The notes under the pieces: model-generated
The model's input: the letters and a program-made list of their open reading frames with translations, nothing else
Told to the model about the DNA's origin: nothing
Databases searched by the model: none
Source: Erythrobacter sp.
GTDB lineage: Bacteria; Pseudomonadota; Alphaproteobacteria; Sphingomonadales; Sphingomonadaceae
Direction of reading: 5' to 3'
Assembly (NCBI RefSeq): GCF_035194505.1
Contig: NZ_CP136573.1
Coordinates: 806,001 to 870,000 of the forward strand
DNA: 64,000 bases
Program-made: the position numbers and the translations under genes
Shown: piece after piece, positions 7,222-19,350 of the stretch
How positions within the stretch are numbered: position 1 is the first letter of the stretch
How the letters are laid out: the number at the start of each line of letters is the position of its first letter

Positions 7222-10200
7222 TCATGGCTGGCTTTCGCTTTCGGGAGGTTGAACGGATTTGAGGGGCGGATTGGCGGGCACGAAGCGGCCGTTCTCGGTC
7301 TTGAGCAGCCCGCGATCGAGCGGACTGCCGAGATAGTCGGTGTCCCAGAACGAGCGCACCATCGTCGCCAGCTCGTAGAAATTCTCCGAGCGGACATTGA
7401 CCTTGAAGCGGATCGGCAGCTTGGCGAGGCGGCGGGTGATGAAGTTCTGACTGGTGCCCGCGCCCTGCCGCACCCCGTCGAAATCGAAATTGGTAACGAT
7501 CTCGCCGCCCAGATCGCCGCCGAGGCCGATGCTCATCTGCCGGTAATCGAGCGAGCGCAGCGCCGAGAAGGCGTAATTGCCCATCGTGCCGAGGTCCTCG
7601 TAGGTCAGCTCGCCGATATAGGCGACATTGCCCCCGCCTGTGCGGCTGAGCAGCACTCCGCCCTCGATCCGCCCATTCCCGTCGGCATCGAAGACAATCG
7701 GCACGGTGCCATCGAACGTGCCGGTGGCGCCGAGATTGGTCAGCTCCATCTGGGCCACGAAGGTCGCCGCATCGAGGCCGATGATCTCGAACACATAGCG
7801 GCGCTCCTCGACCTTGCCGAAATCCATGTCGAGCGGGCGCAGCACCAGCTCCCCGCCCATGAAGGGGAAGCGCGCATCATCGAGCGTCACCCTTGTATTG
7901 TCGCGCAAGGCGAAGCGCAGCGTGCCGCCGGTCACCTCGATGCCGGGGTTGATCGCGGCGATGGCAAGCCTCTGGTCGGGCGCGGTTGTCAGGTTGATGA
8001 GATCGGTGAAGCGCACCGTGCCCGAAAGCCCGCGCACCGGCCCGAAGGCGGCGGCGAAATCCAGTCCCTCGCTGGCGAAGGTGCCGCCGCTGGTGATCTC
8101 TTCCCCGCGCCAGTCGATCCGGCCCTCGCCCGCGATACTGCCCTTGGCGAAGGCGATCACACCTTTGGCAAGGGTCGAGAGATCTTCGGGCTGAAGCCCG
8201 TCATCGAAGGCAAGTCCGGGAACGGACAGGCGAGCAATGCCCGCTGCGCTATCGAGATCATGGCGGATCGCCACCCCGGCCACGACGCGGTCCGATTCGC
8301 GGTGACGAAGGCTGGCATCGGCGGTGATCGCCCCTTCCGCAAAGGTGAACGACGCGCCGCGCGCGACGAGCGGGTTGAACCTTGCAGTCGCGCCTGCTTC
8401 CGGCCGGTCGGACAGAGCAAAGCCGCCCTCGGCAATCCGCAGCATCCCGTCCGCAAAGGACCAGCGCCCGGCCATTGCGGACAAATCCATCGGGACGGCG
8501 TCAAGCGCGGCCGAACCGCCCGCGAACTCTCCGCCGATTTCCCCTGCAAGACTCCCGGTGAGCCTGACCGCAGACAGGCGCACCTCGCTACCGGATGCAC
8601 CGATGCGGGCGGTAATGCCCTGAACCGCAAATGGCGCGGGATAGCGCAGTGCAATGCTCTCTGCGGCGAAGCGGGCGGGGTTCTCGCCCAGCTTGCCAGC
8701 GAGCACCAGCGGCCCGGTGCGCGCGCCGATCACCAGGCTCTGGTCATAGGCGAGGAGCGGCGCTGCGCCTTCTGGGCACAGGGTCAGGCTTTGGCCGGGC
8801 AAGGCGAGGCCCGACACCTCGAGCGCGCGGAAGGTGATCGGGGTGCAGCGCGTACCCAAGGCCAGCCCGCGCGCCGGTGACCAGCTGCCCTGAAGCGGCA
8901 TGGCCAGCCCGCTTACGCTGCCCTCCCCGGGCAGATCGCCGCTGGCGCTCGCCAACCCGTCGAAGGCGAAATCGCCGTTCGCGGTCTGACGCAGGGCAAG
9001 GCGGGGGATGGCGAGCCGGTTCGCGCCCGCGGCATATTCGGCCATGGCAAGGCGCAGCGACCACAGGCCGTCGGCGCCCTGCTCCATCCGGCCGTTGATA
9101 CTGGGCAGCCCCGCCCCGCCCGCCAGCAGATTGCCGCGCAAGCCAGTGATCCCCTGCCCGCCAATCCCCGCGCTGATCTGCGAGAGCGCCAGCACCCGTT
9201 CGCGCATTGCATTGACGAGCTGTGCATAGGGAAGCACCAGCGAGGCGCGCTCGGGGCTGTGGCGGATTATCGCCTCGACATCGAAGTCGGCGCCTGCCAG
9301 CGCCGCCGCCAGCCCCCCGCGCGCTTTGGCTATCAGCGGTGCGGCCAGCGTGCCGGCGGCTGCCTGCTGCGCCGAAGCGAGCGAAGCCGTAAGGCCGCTA
9401 TCCGCGCGCAGACCTGTGCCGCGCAATTCTCCCTGCCATTGGCCTTGAGAAAGATCGCCAGGACCTCGCCATGTCCCTTCCAGTGCGAGGCGGTCTAACT
9501 GGCCTTGCGGCGCGGCAAGGCCGGTCACCGCCAGATCATGCGCCAGCACGGCCCCTTCCTCCGACCAAGTCACCCGCGCAGAGCCACCAAGCGCCTCTCC
9601 GCTCACCCCGCCCAGCGAAAGCCCCTCGCCGCCAAGTGCGAAATCGCCCTCGGAACGGGAGAAATCGCGCTTGAGGACGAGCTTGGTGCCGATATCCGCA
9701 CGCGCCAGACCTGCGCCCTCGCACGCAAGCCCAGCCAGCCTCAGCGGACCGGCAAGCGCGGGGGCGCCATCCTTGGTGGTAAGCTTGCCATAGAGGGTCG
9801 CGGATTGAGCGCGGCAGCCCTCGATCCCCAGTCCCGGCGCGGTGGCCGCGAGGGTTCCGGCAAATCCGTCATCCAGCCGCCCTGCACCTTCGAGCTTCAC
9901 CCCGACAGCGCCGTAATCACTCAGCAGCAGAGCGCGGGCATCGCGCAGCACCAGATTGATCGCCGGGAGCGCGGGCGGTTCCTTGCTGTCGGCGAACACC
10001 AGCGGATCAAGCGCACCGAGGCTGAACTTCCCGCCGACAAAGGTCGCATAGGCACGCGCGCCGTCGACCGTGATGCGCTGCACCTCGGGTCCGCTCCAGC
10101 TGACGCCCAGTTCGATCACCATCCGCCTTGCCGTAAAATCGGGGCGCGCCGGATTGCCGATCACGAGGTTTTCGATCACCTGCCGGTTCGGATCGATGCT

Positions 10201-10416
10201 GGCGATGTCATAGGTCGCTGCGACACCGTTTTTCGTCAGGTAATCGTCGACGAGAAAACCGGCGATCCGCTCGCGGTCGATCCACGAGGCGCTGCCGCCG
10301 ACCAGTGCAACCGCACCGATGCCCGCCGCGATACGTGTGCGCCAGCGGCGCGGCCAGAGCCGCCGCCCGCCGCTCGCCTGCGGCTCCTCCATCTGCTGCT
10401 CGTCAGCCACCGGCAT
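7222..10416 (-). CDS. ydbH: YdbH-like AsmA-family intermembrane lipid-transport protein
   Basis: A very long protein of about 1064 residues. A single N-terminal membrane anchor (RIAAGIGAVALVGGSASWI) follows a basic stretch, and then comes a continuous repetitive beta-rich periplasmic region without motifs of an enzyme. This is the architecture of the AsmA-like bridges TamB, YhdP and YdbH, which carry phospholipids between inner and outer membranes. The C-terminal part (NVRSENFYELATMVRSFWDTDYLGSPLDRG) matches the YdbH/DUF3971-type end. The following ynbE and ydbL genes confirm the assignment. The start at 10416 is my choice; an in-frame start at 10554 adds a low-complexity stretch overlapping the divergent radC gene. 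Confidence 0.85.
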   Translation of the reverse strand: MPVADEQQMEEPQASGGRRLWPRRWRTRIAAGIGAVALVGGSASWIDRERIAGFLVDDYLTKNGVAATYDIASIDPNRQVIENLVIGNPARPDFTARRMVIELGVSWSGPEVQRITVDGARAYATFVGGKFSLGALDPLVFADSKEPPALPAINLVLRDARALLLSDYGAVGVKLEGAGRLDDGFAGTLAATAPGLGIEGCRAQSATLYGKLTTKDGAPALAGPLRLAGLACEGAGLARADIGTKLVLKRDFSRSEGDFALGGEGLSLGGVSGEALGGSARVTWSEEGAVLAHDLAVTGLAAPQGQLDRLALEGTWRGPGDLSQGQWQGELRGTGLRADSGLTASLASAQQAAAGTLAAPLIAKARGGLAAALAGADFDVEAIIRHSPERASLVLPYAQLVNAMRERVLALSQISAGIGGQGITGLRGNLLAGGAGLPSINGRMEQGADGLWSLRLAMAEYAAGANRLAIPRLALRQTANGDFAFDGLASASGDLPGEGSVSGLAMPLQGSWSPARGLALGTRCTPITFRALEVSGLALPGQSLTLCPEGAAPLLAYDQSLVIGARTGPLVLAGKLGENPARFAAESIALRYPAPFAVQGITARIGASGSEVRLSAVRLTGSLAGEIGGEFAGGSAALDAVPMDLSAMAGRWSFADGMLRIAEGGFALSDRPEAGATARFNPLVARGASFTFAEGAITADASLRHRESDRVVAGVAIRHDLDSAAGIARLSVPGLAFDDGLQPEDLSTLAKGVIAFAKGSIAGEGRIDWRGEEITSGGTFASEGLDFAAAFGPVRGLSGTVRFTDLINLTTAPDQRLAIAAINPGIEVTGGTLRFALRDNTRVTLDDARFPFMGGELVLRPLDMDFGKVEERRYVFEIIGLDAATFVAQMELTNLGATGTFDGTVPIVFDADGNGRIEGGVLLSRTGGGNVAYIGELTYEDLGTMGNYAFSALRSLDYRQMSIGLGGDLGGEIVTNFDFDGVRQGAGTSQNFITRRLAKLPIRFKVNVRSENFYELATMVRSFWDTDYLGSPLDRGLLKTENGRFVPANPPLKSVQPPESESQP

Positions 10417-10453
10417 CGCTTGCAACCCTTGCGCGTATCGTCGCCCAAAGGCA

Positions 10454-11224
10454 ATGTGGGCGCGAGGGGTTTTCCTGCCGGGGGTCGCATTGCCGGAAGG
10501 TGAAGATGCATTCGATTTTGGTGAGGAGCCAAAGCCCGGCGCTTCCGGCGGCAAGTCTGCGGGTGAAGGCCACCGCGCACGCCTACGCGAGCGGCTGCTG
10601 ACTGGCGGGGCCGAAGCTCTGGCGGATTACGAAGTGCTCGAATATCTGCTCTTCGCCGCAATCAAGCAGGGCGACACCAAGCCGATCGCCAAGGCGCTGA
10701 TCGCACAGTTCGGCAGCCTCGCGGGCGTGCTCAATGCCGATCCCAAGGCCCTGCAACGGATCAAGGGCGTGGGCGAGACCAGCGCTGCCGCCTTGAAGGC
10801 CGTCGCCACTGCGACCCGGCGCATGACCCGCGGCGAGATCATCAAGAAGCCGGTTCTTTCCAGTTGGCAGGCGTTGATCGACTACCTCACCACCGACATG
10901 GCACACTTGACTGTCGAGCGGGTGCGGATCCTCTATCTCGACACAAAAAACCGCCTGATCGAGGACCATCACCTGAACGACGGCTCGATTGACGAGGCCG
11001 CCATCCACCCGCGCGAAGTGATCCGCCGGGCAATGGATGTGGGCGCATCCGCGATGATCCTCGTCCACAATCACCCCTCGGGCAGCCCCGAGCCGAGCCG
11101 CGCCGACATCCAGATCACCCAGCGCATCGCCGAAGCCGGACGGCTGCTGGGCGTGGCGGTGCATGATCACGTGATCATCGGGCGCGAAGGCCACACCAGC
11201 CTCAGGGCACAGGGCCTGATCTGA
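10454..11224 (+). CDS. radC: RadC-family JAMM protein
   Basis: A 256-residue RadC/UPF0758 protein. A helix-hairpin-helix-like segment (LQRIKGVGETSAAALKA) precedes a C-terminal JAMM-type metal-binding domain. Its motif is H-x-H-x7-S-x2-D in LVHNHPSGSPEPSRAD, with the upstream glutamate-containing region. Despite its name the protein has no firmly established DNA-repair role. The ATG at 10454 is preceded by AAAGG; the frame is open further upstream, but that stretch looks non-coding. It is divergent from ydbH, and the next gene begins 2 bases after its stop. Confidence 0.87.
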   Translation: MWARGVFLPGVALPEGEDAFDFGEEPKPGASGGKSAGEGHRARLRERLLTGGAEALADYEVLEYLLFAAIKQGDTKPIAKALIAQFGSLAGVLNADPKALQRIKGVGETSAAALKAVATATRRMTRGEIIKKPVLSSWQALIDYLTTDMAHLTVERVRILYLDTKNRLIEDHHLNDGSIDEAAIHPREVIRRAMDVGASAMILVHNHPSGSPEPSRADIQITQRIAEAGRLLGVAVHDHVIIGREGHTSLRAQGLI

Positions 11225-11226
11225 CT

Positions 11227-13155
11227 GTGAACCAAACCGTGCCAGCAGCGCACGCGGCAGCGGGCGGGCTCGCCTATCGCGGCGAGATCGACGGGCTGCG
11301 CGCCGTCGCGATTGCCGCCGTCGTCATCCACCACGCCTTTCCGCAAGTCTTGCCCGGCGGCTTTGTCGGGGTCGATCTGTTTTTCGTCATCAGCGGCTAT
11401 CTGATCACCGGCATCATCGCGGGCGAACTTGCGGCGGGGCGCTTCCGCCTGAGCCGGTTCTACGAGCGGCGGGTGCGGCGGATCGTGCCTGCGCTGGCGG
11501 CAATGCTGGCGGGCGTGAGCCTTGCCGGATGGGCCATTCTCACGCCAACGGACTTCTACGAATTCGCCAAGGCGCTCACTGCTTCCGCCGTGTTCGGATC
11601 GAACCTGCTGTTTGCGCGCGGGGTCGATTATTTCGGCTCGGCAGATGGCAGCGGTGCCTTGCTGCACACCTGGACACTGGGGGTGGAGGAGCAGTTCTAC
11701 CTCTTGTTCCCGCTCGCGCTGATGCTCGCTTCCCGCTGGCGAACAAGGGCGCTGCTGCCATTTGCCTGCATCATTACGCTCGCAAGCCTCGCGCTCGCCC
11801 TGTGGCTGGCGGGACGCTGGCCGCTGGGTGCCTTCTACCTCCTGCCGCCGAGGATGTGGGAGTTGGGGCTTGGCGCGATTGCCGCGCTGCTGCCTGCGCC
11901 GCGGCGACCCTCGGGTGCGCTCGCATGGTCAGGCCTCGCGATGATTGCGGCAGGCTTTGCACTGATCGGGCCGCAGACCCCGGCGCCGGGCGCATTGTTC
12001 CTGCTGCCCACCCTTGGCGCGGCGCTGGTCATCCGCTTTGCCAGCGATGATGCGCTGGCAGCACGAATGCTGCGCTGGCGCTGGCTGAAAGGTCTCGGGC
12101 TTGTCTCCTTCGGCACCTATCTGTGGCACCAGCCGCTCCTGTTCTTCGGCGATTATCTCTGGTTCGGAGGACTGCCCGCGCTCGCCAAGCTCGCACTGAT
12201 CGCGCTTGCGGTGCTGCTCGGCGCGGCTTCGTGGCGCTGGATCGAACAGCCGGTACGCAAACGGCGCGTGCTGGCGGGCAGGGCTGCGCTGATGCTGGCC
12301 TGCGGGGCGGCGCTGGTGCTGGCGGCAGGTATTGGCGCAGCGGGCTACAAGCGGATGCTCCTCCCCCGTTCCTGGGCGGAGGCGCAGGCGCTCGGCGGTT
12401 TGACGCCCGATGGCGTGTGGACACCGATCGTCGTCCCCAAGACCGGTCCCCTGCCCTATGTTCTCTACGGCGATAGTCATGCGGGCCAGTATTTCGCGGC
12501 CATCAATGCCCGCTTCGGCCCAGGCGCGTTGCTCACCGAAACCGGCTGCCTTGCCGCCGATGGCCTGTCCAACTGGCAGCCGGACAGCGCCGAGGGCGAT
12601 ACCTGCATCGCCATGTCCGATGCGCTGGTAGAGCTGGCGACCGAGCGCGAGGCCCCCGTGGTGATCTGGGCGCAGCGCTGGGATCGCCTGCTGTTCGACA
12701 GCGCCAGCGGCGCGGCGCTAGGCGAATCGGGCAAGCGTGCCGCTCCGCTCCTGATCGCTGCGATGGAGCGCACCATCGCTCGCCTGCCACGCGAAACGCA
12801 GGTGGTGATCATGGGTAATTCGCCCACCGCATGGGCTGCCGGCCCGCTGATGCAGCAAGGCTGGGGCCGCTGCCGCGCCTATGCCAATGTTGATTGTCCG
12901 TCCGACTACCCCGCCCAAAAGGCCGAGGGCCGCGCCATCAGCGCTGCGCTCGCAGCGTTTGCCGCGCGCCATCCACAGATCACCTATGTCGATGCGCAAG
13001 GCCCGCTATGCCGCGCAGGCCGCTGCCTGCTGCTGCAGGATGGCACGCTCAATTACTGGGACGGCAGCCACATGACCCTTGCCGCTGCCACCCGCGTCGT
13101 CAGGACAATGCCCGCGTTACCCCCGCCCCCTTCATCGCCCGCCCCCTTGCCTTGA
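11227..13155 (+). CDS. OafA/YrhL-type acyltransferase with SGNH domain
   Basis: A 642-residue membrane acyltransferase. The N-terminal Acyl_transf_3 domain (residues ~18-350) has the conserved start YRGEIDGLRAVAIAAVVIHH, GVDLFFVISGYLITG and HTWTLGVEEQFYLLFP, spread over about ten membrane helices. A C-terminal periplasmic SGNH domain shows the block I segment LYGDSHAG and a late DGSHMT that supplies the catalytic Asp and His. Such fusions O-acetylate surface polysaccharides, lipopolysaccharide O-antigen or peptidoglycan; the acceptor here is unknown. The start is the GTG at 11227, directly after radC. Confidence 0.87.
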   Translation: MNQTVPAAHAAAGGLAYRGEIDGLRAVAIAAVVIHHAFPQVLPGGFVGVDLFFVISGYLITGIIAGELAAGRFRLSRFYERRVRRIVPALAAMLAGVSLAGWAILTPTDFYEFAKALTASAVFGSNLLFARGVDYFGSADGSGALLHTWTLGVEEQFYLLFPLALMLASRWRTRALLPFACIITLASLALALWLAGRWPLGAFYLLPPRMWELGLGAIAALLPAPRRPSGALAWSGLAMIAAGFALIGPQTPAPGALFLLPTLGAALVIRFASDDALAARMLRWRWLKGLGLVSFGTYLWHQPLLFFGDYLWFGGLPALAKLALIALAVLLGAASWRWIEQPVRKRRVLAGRAALMLACGAALVLAAGIGAAGYKRMLLPRSWAEAQALGGLTPDGVWTPIVVPKTGPLPYVLYGDSHAGQYFAAINARFGPGALLTETGCLAADGLSNWQPDSAEGDTCIAMSDALVELATEREAPVVIWAQRWDRLLFDSASGAALGESGKRAAPLLIAAMERTIARLPRETQVVIMGNSPTAWAAGPLMQQGWGRCRAYANVDCPSDYPAQKAEGRAISAALAAFAARHPQITYVDAQGPLCRAGRCLLLQDGTLNYWDGSHMTLAAATRVVRTMPALPPPPSSPAPLP

Positions 13156-13207
13156 GCGGTGCGCTTGCCTACCGCGCGGCCACACACCTGCCCAACCGGA
13201 GTTTCCG

Positions 13208-14518
<1,311 letters not shown>

Positions 14519-14594
14519 GCCGGGCGATGCTGGACTCATGCGCCAAATCCCCTAGGCTTGGGCTACCAGCCGGCCAACGGGAGGGGCGCGCCTC

Positions 14595-14972
14595 GTGAAG
14601 ATCCTTCGCACCATCATCTGGGTTCTGGCAGCCGCCGCCTTTCTGATCTTCGCGATCTACAACTGGCAGGCGGTCGAGCTGACCCTGTGGCAGAACCTTG
14701 TGCTTGAAACCAAGGTGCCGGTGCTGGTGCTGCTGGCCTTCGCGCTCGGCTTCGTGCCGCTCTATGCCTATCACCTGAGCGTGAAGTGGGCGTTGAGCCG
14801 GCGGGTGCGCACGCTCGAGAATTCACTGAAGCACAGCGCCGCGGTGCGCCAGCACGAGGCCGAAAAGACCGTCCAGGCGGAACCGGCACCGGCTCTCGCG
14901 GCAGATTCTGACGGCGGCAGCGATGATCCGCTCGCCCCCGATAGTGGCGGCATTGATGGAGGCGACAGTTGA
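14595..14972 (+). CDS. LapA-domain (DUF1049) small membrane protein
   Basis: A 125-residue protein with two membrane helices (IIWVLAAAAFLIFAIYNW and VPVLVLLAFALGFVPLYAYHL) followed by a cytoplasmic helix and an acidic, glycine-rich tail. This is the layout of the LapA/DUF1049 family, whose E. coli member works with LapB in lipopolysaccharide assembly control. The match is by topology and the N-W-x-x-V-x-L pattern, so the name is moderate confidence. The start is a GTG preceded by GGGAGG. Its stop overlaps the pyrF start (TTGA). Confidence 0.75.
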   Translation: MKILRTIIWVLAAAAFLIFAIYNWQAVELTLWQNLVLETKVPVLVLLAFALGFVPLYAYHLSVKWALSRRVRTLENSLKHSAAVRQHEAEKTVQAEPAPALAADSDGGSDDPLAPDSGGIDGGDS

Positions 14973-15643
14973 GCAACCCGGTCTATCTCGCGCTAGATGT
15001 GCCGCAGCTGGAACCGGCCAAGGCGCTGGTGAGCAAGGTCAAGTCGCATATCGGCGGGGTGAAGCTCGGCCTTGAATTCTTCTGCGCCCATGGCGCGCAC
15101 GGAGTGCACGAGATTGCGCATCTGGGCCTGCCGATCTTCCTCGATCTCAAGTTCCACGACATCCCCAACACCGTCGCCTCGGCGATGCAGGCGATCCATG
15201 TCTATCAGCCCGCGATCGTCACGGTTCATGCGAGCGGGGGCCGCGCGATGATGGAGGACGCCAAGGCCGCCGCCGCAGAGAGCTGCAAGGTTGTCGCAGT
15301 GACCATGCTCACCAGCATGGACGCGAACGATCTCACCGCCACGGGTGTCTATGGCAGCGCCGAGACGCAGGTGATGCGTCTCGCTGAACTGGCCCATGCA
15401 GCCGGGCTCGACGGGATCGTGTGCTCGGGGCAGGAAGTCGGCGCGGTCAAGAAGGCGTGGAAGGACGGCTTCTTCGTCGTCCCAGGCCTGCGCCCCGCCG
15501 GGAACGGCACGGGCGACCAGAAGCGCGTGGTCACCCCCCGTCAGGCACGCGACAATGGCGCGAGTGTCCTCGTCATCGGCCGCCCGATCAGCCGCGCCGA
15601 GGATCCAGCGGCGGCGGCACGGGCGATCGAGGCGACGCTTTAA
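14969..15643 (+). CDS. pyrF: Orotidine 5'-phosphate decarboxylase
   Basis: A 224-residue TIM barrel that converts OMP to UMP, the last step of pyrimidine synthesis. The active-site array is clear: LALDV (D10) and FLDLKFHDIPNT (D59, K61, D64). The C-terminal phosphate-binding loop contains VIGRPISRAEDP. The start is a TTG that overlaps the stop of the LapA-like gene by four bases (TTGA), indicating translational coupling. Confidence 0.95.
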   Translation: MSNPVYLALDVPQLEPAKALVSKVKSHIGGVKLGLEFFCAHGAHGVHEIAHLGLPIFLDLKFHDIPNTVASAMQAIHVYQPAIVTVHASGGRAMMEDAKAAAAESCKVVAVTMLTSMDANDLTATGVYGSAETQVMRLAELAHAAGLDGIVCSGQEVGAVKKAWKDGFFVVPGLRPAGNGTGDQKRVVTPRQARDNGASVLVIGRPISRAEDPAAAARAIEATL

Positions 15644-15652
15644 AGGCGCTCC

Positions 15653-16015
15653 GTGCCCGACCACGCCACTCCCAACCTCCCCGCACGCGACTTTGAAGAG
15701 ACGGCGGCGTTTTATGCCCGGCTGGGCTTCGAGGAAGACTACCGCTCGGAAGGATGGATGATCCTCTCGCGCGGGAACGCGACGCTTGAGTTCTTCCCCT
15801 ACCCCGATCTCGATCCCTACCAGTCGTCTTTTTCGTGCTGCCTCAGGCTCGATGATCTCGGTGCAATCATGGCGCAGGTCGAAGCCAGCGGCGTGCCCGA
15901 TGCGCGGGCCGGCATCCCACGCTATCACCCCGCCGCTCCCGATCCGAGCGGACTTACCATCGCCTACCTGATCGACCCGGACGGCACGCTCATCCGCCTC
16001 ATCCAGAACGACTGA
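15653..16015 (+). CDS. Glyoxalase/bleomycin-resistance fold protein
   Basis: A 120-residue VOC-superfamily protein. The N-terminal LPARDFEETAAFYARLGF and the C-terminal PDGTLIRLIQ are typical of bleomycin-resistance-like proteins, which bind drugs or act on small metabolites as dimers. Metal ligands of true glyoxalase I are not obvious, so I would not assign an enzymatic reaction. The start is the GTG at 15653. It is close-packed between pyrF and the GNAT gene and probably co-transcribed. Confidence 0.8.
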   Translation: MPDHATPNLPARDFEETAAFYARLGFEEDYRSEGWMILSRGNATLEFFPYPDLDPYQSSFSCCLRLDDLGAIMAQVEASGVPDARAGIPRYHPAAPDPSGLTIAYLIDPDGTLIRLIQND

Positions 16016-16020
16016 ACCCC

Positions 16021-16533
16021 ATGCCAGAAATCACGATCACCCCCGCGTCGGCAGCGGATGCCCCCGCATTGAAGACCCTGCTCGAGGCCGCCTATCGCGG
16101 CGATTCGGCGCGTCAGGGGTGGAACCACGAGGCGGATATTCTCGATGACGAACGCGTCGCCTCGGGCGAGGTCGAGGCGCTGCTGGCCGATCCCTCGGTG
16201 ACGATCCTCACCGCGCGGGACGGCGAGGCGCTGATCGGCTGCGTCGCGGTCACCCGCAAGGATGAGGCGCTAGGCTATCTCGGGATGCTCTGCGTGCTGC
16301 CGACCCTGCAATCGGGAGGCCTCGGCCGGCGGCTGCTCGATGCGGCGGAAGATCACGCGCGCGCCCTTGGTCTCACCGCGATGGAGATGACCGTGATCGA
16401 CAGCCGTGCAAGCTTGATCGCGTGGTACGAGCGGCGCGGCTATGGCTTCACCGGCGAGCGCCGCCCCTTCCCCGTGCTGCGCGATCCGCCGGTCAATTTC
16501 GTGGTGCTGGAAAAGCCGCTCAGGGCCGCCTAG
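16021..16533 (+). CDS. GNAT-family N-acetyltransferase
   Basis: A 170-residue single GNAT domain. The acetyl-CoA-binding motif A is visible as YLGMLCVLPTLQSGGLGRRLLDAAEDHA (residues ~82-110), with the R/Q-x-x-G-x-G/A pattern in QSGGLG. Motif B follows (MTVIDSRASLIAWYERRGYGFTGERRPF). The substrate cannot be predicted. It starts 5 bases after the VOC-family gene and is followed by trpF after 9 bases. Confidence 0.87.
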   Translation: MPEITITPASAADAPALKTLLEAAYRGDSARQGWNHEADILDDERVASGEVEALLADPSVTILTARDGEALIGCVAVTRKDEALGYLGMLCVLPTLQSGGLGRRLLDAAEDHARALGLTAMEMTVIDSRASLIAWYERRGYGFTGERRPFPVLRDPPVNFVVLEKPLRAA

Positions 16534-16542
16534 GGACGGGTC

Positions 16543-17168
16543 ATGTCGACCCTCGTAAAGATCTGCGGGCTCAAGACCCCCGACACCCTCGCCGCAGCGG
16601 TGCAGGCAGGGGCGAGCCATGTCGGCCTTGTCCATTTCGCTAAGAGCCCGCGCCATCTGACCCTTCCCGAAGCCGCCCGAATGCGCGCCATGGTTCCGGA
16701 GCACGTCAAGGCGGTGCTGCTTCTGGTCAACCCCTCGCCCGCCCTGCTGGCCGAGGCGGTACGCTCCATAGCGCCCGATGTCGTCCAGTTTCACGGGGCC
16801 GAGACCCCCGAAATGCTCGCCCGCTTCCGCACCGAAACCGGGATCGAGGCATGGCGCGCGCTCGGCGTCAAAGACCCGTCTGACCTCGATCAGGCCGCTG
16901 CCTTTCGCGGCGCGGCAGACCGCCTGCTGCTCGATGCGCCAGCCTCGGGCTTGCCGGGCGGCAATGGCGCGGCCTTCGACTGGAGCCTCATCGCCCACTG
17001 GCAGGCGCCGGTGGCCTGGGGGCTTGCGGGCGGGCTCACCCCTGCCAATGTCGGGGAAGCCATCCGGCTCACCAATGCGCCGCTCGTGGATACATCCTCG
17101 GGGGTCGAGCGTTCTGCGGGAATCAAGGACGTGGACAAGATCACGGCCTTCTGCAAAGCGGCACACCT

Positions 17169-17172
<4 letters not shown>
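16543..17172 (+). CDS. trpF: Phosphoribosylanthranilate isomerase
   Basis: A 209-residue TIM barrel that isomerises N-(5-phosphoribosyl)anthranilate in tryptophan synthesis. The N-terminal VKICGLK carries the catalytic cysteine, and DTSSGVERSAGIKD near the C-terminus binds phosphate. Its stop overlaps the trpB ATG by four bases (ATGA), as expected for a trpFBA block. Confidence 0.95.
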
Positions 17173-18379
<1,207 letters not shown>

Positions 18380-18383
<4 letters not shown>

Positions 18384-18562
18384 ACGGTCGTCAGGTCGTC
18401 ACGCTGATCGCACTCGCTGTAACCATTGGGCTCTTGGGGATATTCTGGCTCATCGGCGGTGTCATTCCATGGTTTCGTTCTGAAGCCGCGCTCGCTGTCG
18501 GACTGCCAGTCATCATCGCAATAGCTATTCTCGCCCCGGCGTTTCGGAGCCGACTCAAATGA
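18380..18562 (+). CDS. Small two-helix membrane protein between trpB and trpA
   Basis: I do not recognise this 60-residue protein. It has two hydrophobic helices, VVTLIALAVTIGLLGIFWLI and ALAVGLPVIIAIAILA, joined by VIPWFRSEA, and a basic end (RSRLK). Its TTG start overlaps the trpB stop by four bases, and its TGA overlaps the trpA ATG by four bases. It therefore fits exactly into the operon by coupled overlaps, which supports it as a real gene. Base use is less GC-rich in third positions than in its neighbours. A chance reading frame remains possible. Confidence 0.6.
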
Positions 18563-19344
18563 CCCGCCTCTCCACCACCTTCGCCGCCCCTCGCCCCGCG
18601 CTCGTCTGCTTCATCACAGCAGGCGATGGCGACACCGCGGCCAATCTCGATGCGCTGGTGGAAGCCGGCGCGGATGTGATCGAGCTGGGCATGCCCTTCA
18701 CCGATCCGATGGCCGATGGCCCCGCGATCCAGAGCGCCAATCTACGCTCGCTGGGTGCGGGCACGACCACAGCCGATGTGCTGCGCTACGCCGCCGAATT
18801 CCGCGCCCGCCACCCCGATGTTCCGCTGGTGCTGATGGGCTATGCCAACCCGATGGTGCGGCGCGGGCCTGAATGGTTTGCTGACGCGGCGGCTGCTGCT
18901 GGCGTGGACGGCGTGATCTGCGTGGACATTCCGCCCGAGGAGGACGACGCGCTCGGCCCGGCGCTGCGGGCCAAGGGCATTGCCCCGATCCGCCTTGCCA
19001 CCCCCACCACCGACGCCGCACGCCTGCCGCAGGTGCTCGAGGGCTCGGAGGGCTTCCTCTACTACGTCTCGGTCGCCGGGATCACCGGCAAGCAGCAGGC
19101 GCAGATCGCAAGCATCGAAGAGAATGTTTCGCGCATCAAGGAATCGGCCACCATTCCCGTCGCGGTCGGCTTTGGCGTGCGCACGCCCGAACAGGCCGCC
19201 GCGATCGCCAAGGTGGCGGATGGCGTGGTGGTCGGCTCAGCTCTCGTCGAAATCTGCGGCGAGTATGGCGCAGCGGCCCCGGCCAAGCTAAGGGAGCTGA
19301 CGTCTGCTCTCGCCCACGCGGTCCACACCGCCCGACAGGACTAA
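18559..19344 (+). CDS. trpA: Tryptophan synthase alpha subunit
   Basis: A 261-residue TIM barrel that releases indole from indole-3-glycerol phosphate and channels it to TrpB. The catalytic glutamate is in VIELGMPFTDPMADGP, the second acid in VDGVICVDIPPEE, and the phosphate loop in VAVGFGVRTPEQ. The ATG overlaps the stop of the small membrane ORF. accD follows after 6 bases. Confidence 0.96.
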   Translation: MTRLSTTFAAPRPALVCFITAGDGDTAANLDALVEAGADVIELGMPFTDPMADGPAIQSANLRSLGAGTTTADVLRYAAEFRARHPDVPLVLMGYANPMVRRGPEWFADAAAAAGVDGVICVDIPPEEDDALGPALRAKGIAPIRLATPTTDAARLPQVLEGSEGFLYYVSVAGITGKQQAQIASIEENVSRIKESATIPVAVGFGVRTPEQAAAIAKVADGVVVGSALVEICGEYGAAAPAKLRELTSALAHAVHTARQD

Positions 19345-19350
19345 CGCAAC

